This document shows positions 24,801 to 33,800 of a stretch of DNA of 64,000 nt, one piece after another; position 1 is the stretch's first letter; each line of letters opens with the position of its first letter. Made by a program: the position numbers and the translations under genes. The stretch is from Patiria pectinifera (Eukaryota; Echinodermata; Asteroidea; Valvatida; Asterinidae): positions 19,756,905 to 19,820,904 of the forward strand of contig CM057134.1 of the NCBI GenBank assembly GCA_029964075.1, in the 5' to 3' direction. The notes beneath the pieces were generated by a model. It was not told the origin of the DNA. It was given only the letters and a program-made list of their open reading frames with translations, and searched no databases.

Positions 24801-27800
24801 ATAAAATTAGCGAATGCCATGTGACTCGCTCTCGGCCAACCAAGATACAGAATCTGCGGGGGAGGTGTTATAATATCAACTATCCACCCTCGAACCATGT
24901 TATATTTGTATAACATTTTCTGTCCACAGTTGAAGCACCAGATAACAGCCGAGAGACGTACCTGTACCTACCACCACCCCCCTCACACACCGACAATCAC
25001 CCTGACCAGCACCCCTGTCACCACACCAGACATGACGGACCACGGCTACCACCACAGGCACCAGCCAGTCTCCAAAGCCAACAGTCAGTTGTCCACGTCG
25101 TTGTCAGACAACGTCACCAATTCCTCTGCAGCGCAGAATGAGTTGAGGGCTCCCCAAGATGTTTCAGGTATTAAAAAGTTATTCATAAGAGGGAATTTTG
25201 CGTCGGGGTGATTTAAATTCAATATTGGGTTTTGTCCTTCACCGACGTATTTTTATAAACACTGTATACTCAGTGTTGTCCAGAGTGATTGTGAAAAAAA
25301 AAAATTCCGAGCTACTCGGTTGGGACTCGAACCCACAACCTTCTTACTTAAAAACTTATTTCTTACTTGCTTACTTAAAAACTTATGCAGGGTTTTGTTT
25401 TGTTTACATGTTTACACCAAAGCTGCATCATCGATTTATCTTGTTTGAATATACATCATTTTAAATGTGGAAACGTTTGGCCTCTAACCCTAACCTTCCC
25501 AAATCCTCCCAAATCCTCTTTTCAAAATGGAGGATTTTGCAGGATTAAGGCTATATGGCAAAAATGTGTGGCTGATTTTGGAGGATGTACTGTGTCAAGG
25601 TCTTTGGCCGGACCTTGTGTTGTTTATGCTCAGTCATGCATAAATTTAGGCCTAGATTATACTTGAAATCCTCTGCACTGCTCCAGGATGTCACTGGCTC
25701 TGCCTCAACATATTGACAGTGATTGCTGGAGGATTTTGCAGGATTGAGGCAGTGGTCACCCCTCCAAGGACCACAAGAAATAACGGATGATTTTGAAGGA
25801 TTTAGGCTGTATGCAATGTTTACATGGAGGTAGTTGGAGGATTTTGTAGGATGAAGGTTGCATCCTAGCAAAAGGCCTCGGGAGTTAGGGTTAAGAATGA
25901 CTTCAAAGGACGTTTTATTTGTTGGGTAGGTAGTTTACTAATCATAATCACTCTTGGAGGACGACTGCATTAGGAGTGCATCAGAATTATGAAATCATAG
26001 ATGTCAGATGTAACAGGGACAGAAAAAAAGTGGATCCCAGATTTATAGAATGCCCCATATCTCAGTTTACATTCTTACTTTATTTTCATTTTGTGAGGGT
26101 AAGTCTTGAGCAAATTTCTCAATAGTTTTTTTATGGGCTCCGTGCGCCGACAAAGAGGGCGCCCTTTTACCTAGCAAGGACGTCCCATGGGCGGGACATT
26201 TCGCTGGTTGACGCACACCGTTCCTTGTGTTTGACGCACACGTGTACACCAGGGGATTTGTACTATGTACACGCAGTGGCCGCGCTTCGTGGCAAATGAA
26301 TTGCAGCCAGGCAAGATGGCGTCGGTCGGTCACCCCCAACTGTACTCTCTTTGCTGGTGAGGGGGTACTTGTGAGCGGAGCGGATCATGTGACCTGATGT
26401 TGATTTCTCGTTGCAGACATCACATTAGGTGAAGGCACAAGCACAGAGCACCTACTCTCTACCACATCAGACGGGATGACGCACTCAAACGAAGATCTCT
26501 CTTATGAGGTCACCCATCCGAGAGAGAAGAAGAAAAAGCCGAAGAAACAGTCCAAAAAGTTCAACTCCCTCTCCAAGATATTTGGGAAGAAGAACAGATC
26601 TGCTCTGGAGCAGCTAGTTTTTGATGGTAAGATTTTGAGTTTATTATCTGTCCTGTCAAATTAAAGTCTGTCACAAGCCAATATGGCCCATCAGGCCGGC
26701 GTTTATCTCCAGTTTGGAATGAAACAACTGAGAATATTTCTATTCCCCCTGGATGGGATGCCAGTCCATCGCAGGTTACTCCCCAGCTAATGCTGGTACC
26801 CATTTATACTCCTGGGTGGAGAGAGGCAAGTGGGGTGAAGTGGCTTGCCCAAGGACACAACATATGGCCACAGCTGGATTCACACCCCTGACCCTCTGAT
26901 CATGAGACTTGAACCCTAACCACTAGGCCACACTCCCCCATAATATGTCAAGTCACTCATCACAATAACATTGTCCATTAACAAGTAGTAACAAGTAGTG
27001 GCGTTACAGGGAATTTTAAAGAAAATGTACAACATTTGTTTTTGCTGTAATTTTCAGAAATGCATGGGTTGGGGGGGGGTAGTACTTTATAGCAACTATT
27101 GTTACACTGACTTGTTTGAAGTTTTGGGTTCGTAGATGCTGGAAAAACCAAGAAAAACAATCCTGTTCTTGTAGTCTGGTTCCCAGACCCAACTTCAGAT
27201 GAAGCAGAGCAATTTATAGACGTCAGGGAATTGTAAGGTCGGGGAACCAGTCTAGCTGGCTTGTAGCCGTTCATAGGTGTGTAATCGATTGCAAACAAAA
27301 TGTGGACTAAATACTAATACTGATAAATTGAATAACTAAATATGATAAATTGGGAGCAGTAATTGAAAAAAGCCAGGTTTTTTTTTACGCTGGTCAGCTG
27401 ACCAGCAGTGGAAATTGATACAAAAACACCACTTTTCTTTAAATTGTTGGCGGTGCCGTGATTTTACAGGATGCTTTAGACTGTCATTCACTAACAGTCC
27501 AGTAAGGTATTTATTGATAATTTGGTAGTTTTGTTTTTTGATGTTTGCAAATGTTGTATATTCCCTTTAAGGTAAAAGGATATTTTTTTAATTATTTAAT
27601 TGTTCTATTGTTTGTACAGATACTCATATTTCAAGCTCAAGAAACAGTTCCCCATCGTTGGACAACACGTTGGACGACAGAGAGAAGCTACGTCTTGCCG
27701 AGAAGTGTCGAAACACTAGCATGACTCTGTGGAAGGCAGACATGGTAGTGTCGTGGTTAGAGATCACCATGTGCTTGCCGCAGTACAGCCAGAATTGCCA

Positions 27801-30800
27801 GGAGAATATCAAGAGTGGGAAGGTAAAAGTTGAGCTGATGTTCTATTCCCATTATATCGATTTAACTAGTCCTAGAGGGCAGGCCTTCGGATCCCGTGCA
27901 TTAACAGTAGATGGCGCCATCTTACCACTTTCTGAATCCCAAGTGGGTGGGACACCTTTTTTCAATAGGGTAACCGTTGAAAAATTGTGTACAGCGTGCA
28001 AGTTCCATCTTTACTGTGCCTCAAGTTTGCTTGAAGATAAATTTGTTGCCCCCACTCGCGCTCGTGGAACACGGAGAATGTAGTGCGTCTGTGTAATGGA
28101 GTGTCATGGCCGAGCGCTTAAGAGCACCGAACTCAAGCTCTGGTGTTTTTGATTAGCAGAGTGCGGTTCGAGTCCCGGTCTTGACACTTGTGTCCTTAAG
28201 CAAGGCACTTAACCATTATTGCTTCGTCCTTCGATGGGACGTAAAGCTGTGTGTTCTGTAATGCACGTTAAAGAACCCAGTAACACTTGTCGCTAAGAGA
28301 AGGGGTTTGCCCCGGTGTTTCTGGCAGTGGCTGCAATATGCGCCGCAGCACCTTGTAAACCCTTAAAAGGTGCTACATAAAATGGGTCTCATATTTCAAA
28401 TATTTCATTTACCTGTCTTTAAAATACATTTATATTTATAAGCGCCTTGAGTACCTAATTGTTGGTAGATCCGTGCGCTTTATAAGACTCCGGTATTATT
28501 ATTATTATTATTACTTACCACTCGGCCTCATGGCATTTGGGACACAGACGCACTACATTATTCTGTATTCTACTTGCGCTCGTGGAATAACTTATCAATG
28601 CGTACTGAAATATCCCTCTTGCATTGCCCATTATGTGAATGTGGCTCCATCCTTTGATCTGTTGTAGGTGTTACTTGGATTATCCGATGCTGAGCTAGAG
28701 TCAGGTATGGGAGTGACCAATGTCCTGCATAGACGGAAAGTCAGACTTGCCATCGAGGAACAACGACCTGGGGTCGAAAAGTGAGTCTAACTCCTCAAGC
28801 TTTTTGCGATATCTGGCTAATACTAAACAGACTCTCATATATTATGATAGATGAGTACATTTTTGATAGATGTACATGTATTCTTAATATAAAGGAAATT
28901 GCTTCTCTATTGGCATTCATTGGAGGCAGTTTAGTATATAGGGCGAGCAAAAAAAAAGGAAACTTAAATGTCAGACCATTTTTTAATGAAATTCTTCATG
29001 CAGCAGTTTCAAAATCTAGGATATGAAAGCCCAATTAATTAACTTTGTTTTAGTGCAAGAATCATTCAAATCACACATGTACTTATCAAGTTACGGAATT
29101 ACTGATTCTCATCACTCACAGTCCCGAGGGGGCAGAGACGTGTACCAGTGACCGATTTATGCCATTCCATATGTGTTTTATAACAGACATCTATTCAAAA
29201 TACAAAATAAGAAAAGAAATTTTCAGGGTCTTTTAATTGAAGCATTGTAATTCAACAATTAACTCATAAGTCACTCGGAGTTAAACCAACTGGTTCTTCT
29301 CAGAGCCATACAACTCACAAAGAGATTTCAATGGTTTTACCCATTCATTGACCATGTCCACCATGCAAACCTTTAAGTCTCATTTAACTCGTAAACAATT
29401 CAACAATAAGCAATTCAACACAATACATGGAAGGTGAAACAGAGAGCGCTGTAACCAGTAAAAAAAAAATTGAGTACAGTGCCTGATTGGGCGCTATACT
29501 CCGGAAATTACGCGCGCGCTATGCCTTGACACGCGTCTAGTTCACGCTGACACAAATTTCATACACTAGCCTATATTAGTGAACCCCACGTGACCGTGTT
29601 TCAGCCAACCAGGATACAGAACCAGCAAGAGGTGTGTTATAATTACAAATATTGATGATTTGAATGTGATATAATTTGATATTGACCAGCATATACCCCA
29701 AGGCCGGGGACCTGGACCACCGTTGGGTGGCGCGGACCTGGCTAAACGACCTGGGCTTGGGTCAGTACTCGTTACAGTTTGAGTCGGAGAGGATCGACGG
29801 GAGGGTTCTCAACAGTCTGACAAGGAAAGACCTGGAGAAACATCTCGGGATCACCAGAAAATTCCATCATGTCAGTTTGCTTCACGGCATCGAGTTGTTG
29901 AGGAGAATCCAGTTCGACAAAGGGGTAAGTTTTTCCCAAACTAGATTTGTTAAGCCAAAACCTCACCTAAAGCTACAAAATACTACGACTACCTCAGCAT
30001 ATAAGTGTGCACAACACTCATTGTATTCAGTTCTTTGTCACAAAGTAATGGCTAGGACGTTAGATAGAGATTTTCAGACTTTTCCGCTGAAATCATACCT
30101 TTGAATCAGCGTGAAAAAGGCATCAGTTGAAAAAGATAATCATCTTTTAGACCTTTCATTCAGTATTCTAACATTTTAAAACTTGACAATGTCTTTCCAA
30201 AAGTGTGCAATAATTTTTTTCCCCACTAAAAAATATACTATATGCTTTTAAGAAAGTTAGACTTTACATCATCTCATATGTGTCATAGCTGCAACTTGTG
30301 GTTGTCTATATTTTTTCCCTCCTAAATACTGATTGAATCTAAAACAAAATCAAAAAAAGGCAAGGGATATTATGGACAACCATGCCCTCAGCCGGATACC
30401 GACTTGTTTAATACCAGCCAAGTATGTATTTATTCCCATTCATAAATACCTTTTCAGTCAGAGTCCAAACAAGTAAAAAAACAACATTTCCAACGATTTT
30501 GTTCAACAGTTTTACCTCATGTTTTTTTAAACACCCCTCTAGCTATGTTATGTGCCTCTCGCGAGTAGTAATAACAACTCCTTATATGGAGATTAGTGCG
30601 TGGACGCGTACTGCACAATGTGGCGCAGAACGCAGCTGTACCGGTGTAGCGTGAATTGAGGACTGTAAAATGTGGACTCACTGGTAGTATTGTGCATGCC
30701 TAAGTGAAGCCTGTGAACGTTCAACCAATAAAACTGTAAAAAGGAACAGATTTCATAGGAGTCAAAATTTCATGTGACACTGGAAAAGTTTTTTAAGACC

Positions 30801-33800
30801 AGCCAGCCAGTGTTTTATCAACCGTTTAAGACCGGCCACGTGACGGGCTCTCGACCAATAGGAATGAGTAAACTGTCCTAGGTATGCATGAATGTGCATC
30901 AAACTGCTGCTTATCGCGTCACTCAAGAAAATATATGTTATTGAAAAGCATGCATGCTGTCAAAGTTTGTAGGATTAAAACACTGGGCACCGCCATTTTG
31001 ACAATTGTTGTTTGACGTTTTTTATGATATTATCGTTTTATTGGGGGGTTGGCACTTTCGCATTTGCCTTGCTAAAAACACAAACACGTTCACGTAACTG
31101 AAACGCACCCCCAGGTATCTTTATACAGTCTTAATTTCAAACTTTTGTTTTGTGTGATAAAATAAGGTTCTTGTTGAGAGGCGCACACAGTGTGAAGACA
31201 TGGATTGCGACCTGGTAGTCTGGACCAGCCAAAGACTCATCAGATGGTCTCGCACTATTGATCTCAAGGTAAGAACGTTGGATCTAGGAACATACGAGTC
31301 TTGGTACCAGACTGGCTTTGAATTTTGTTGCCGTAGCACAGCTGGTTACTTCAGAAATGTGATTTCCCCAAAATCCCCAGCTCATTCATCCATAACTCAT
31401 TGGTTAGACCCAAAGTGTATTAAACAAAAAACTTATCGAGAAACAGACGTTACATACGTATTTGACTTTCAGTACGCATTTGATAAAAGTCCGAAAGTTT
31501 CTTGAAAGAATTTAATGAAGTAACTATGTTGTGGTATGTATAGCTTCACTCTATAAAAACACTGATGACATTTTTTCAAAAAGTTGCTTTGATGCTATGG
31601 ATACATAATGTTTTTATTGTTCAGAAGTTACATTATAACGTTATGGACGTTATTTGTCTGAATTGAGATTCATACACTTGATAAAAAAATACTGAATCAT
31701 GGTGCTCTTTAAGTTTTGTGTGTAATTTTGTATAAAATATTATCTTTTCTCTCTGCCTTAAAAATGAAAACCTTTACAATAACACTTGCTGTTTTGCTTA
31801 CGAAAACAAGATTCCGAAATGACTACCTCAAATCTAGAATTTTAGCAAAATAACCCAGTTTTTTTGACAAAAAAAAATTACATTTCACCACATTCTATCC
31901 AACTGGTACAATCTGCACGAACTTAAAGAGGTTGTGGAATGCTCGAAGACATTTCCGTCATTTTTCAGGTATATGTAGCCTAAGGTGTGATGAAATAAAA
32001 ACGATTATTGTTTCTGTCATAAAATGAGTACAAAAGGTACTTTTGAGCTCATGCCTGTAACATTGAGCAGTTAATTTATTGTAAAAAAATGCCGTTGGGC
32101 AGCAAACAAAACAAATAAACAGGACTCCGATGCAGAGTAGCATAAACGAGTCCTGTTTATTACGTCACGATTTACTGTGTTTTGTTTGCTGACGACTTTT
32201 ACACAAAAATTGCACGTTTAGGAAAAAACAGGACCTCAAAAATAGCTCTCAAAAGTAACCTTTGTACTCATTTCATGACGGAAACAATAGTCGTTTTTAT
32301 TTCATTACACCTTAGGCTACATATACCCCAAAAATGACGGAAATGTCTTCGAGCATTCCACAACCTCTTTAAGGCTTCGCATATAAAAATTGCATCGGGT
32401 ATTTTGAATATTTCCGGTATATATTAACAAATCTAAATTAGAATAATATTAAAAGTGTACAGACCTAGAACAAATTGGTTTCATCCCTGACCAACAAATT
32501 TGCTTCTTCAGGAATATGCAGACAATCTTCTCGACAGCGGCGTGCATGGTGCTCTGATGGTGCTGGAACCCTCATTTGATTCCGATGCAATGGCAAATGC
32601 CTTGGGGATTCCTTCAAGTAAAACCATCATCAGACGACATTTAACTACAGAGCTGAACTCCATTCTTCTTCCCGCAAGGTGAGGATAGGTATTTCTTCGT
32701 AGAGCAAAAGGAATATTTTTTGTGGTCTGAACTACTTATGCATCCTTCTATTTATGTGGAATTCACAATTTAAACTTTAGACAGCAATAAATTTTAAAAA
32801 GTTGAACTTACTTGAACTTGAACTTACTTTAACTTGAACTTACAGTGCAGCATTTACATGTGCTGTCACTGAAAACAGATTTAAAGTTTATATACAACAT
32901 TTGCAAACATCAAAAAACAAAACTACCAAATTATTATGAAATACCTTACTTGACTGTAAGTGATTAATAGTCATAAGCATCCTGTGAAATCATGGCACCT
33001 GTTGTGCTGTCATTTTCAAGAAAAGCAAATTTTTGTTTCAATTTCCAACGATGGGCGGCCGACCATCTTTGGAATTTTTTTTTCCTTTTTTCAAATACAG
33101 TCCCCAATTTACCAAATTTAGTTTGTCCACATTTTGTTTGCAATCAGAACGGGTGCAAGCCAGCTAGTCTGGTTCCCTGACCTGACAATTCCCCAACGTC
33201 TATAAATTGCTCCTGTCTGTCTGAAGTATGGTCAGGAAACCAGACTAGAAGAACAGTCTTTTTTTATAGGGTTTTCTAGCATCCATGAACACAAAACTTT
33301 AAACAGCTTAATGGAACAATGAATATTCAGACTGTAATATTTTGTGTTGTGGCACTTTAGAGCAACTCAAGATGTATTCAGTGGTGTTGTAGACACACGT
33401 TCGAGACGAAGCAGTGGTGGAGGTACACTGGGCAGGTCCTTCCAGAGATCCTACACCAGTCCACATGATGACAAAGGCCGATCGAAACCAACATTCAGGG
33501 TAGGTCCAGTATTGTCCTCACAAGTCCTCACAAGACACAAGAAGTCCTCACAGGTCCTCAAAAGTCCTTACAGGTCAATCACAAGTTTTTGAAAATCCAT
33601 CACAAGTCCATTGCATGTCCTCACAATTCTCAACAAGTCCTCACAATTCTCAACAAGTCCTCACAGGTCCTCACAAGTCCCAACATGTCCTCACAGGTCC
33701 ACAAGTCCTCATAAATCCATTACAGGTCCTCGCAAGTCCATCTCAAGTTCTCACAAGTTCATTACAAGTCATCACCAGTCCAAATAAGTTCTTGGTCCTC

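Noticed and set aside
25480..25892. Telomere-like repeat from CTAACCCTAAC / GTTAGGGTT
   Set aside because: Only single partial units at the ends of family A; they are element termini and not an array.
27620..32678. Liprin-beta as the identity of the three-SAM gene
   Set aside because: The SAM domains alone would allow it, but DRKRLKGEK, RDFIRNYEQ and ELARAKEAL in the coiled coil and the basic block are kazrin features.
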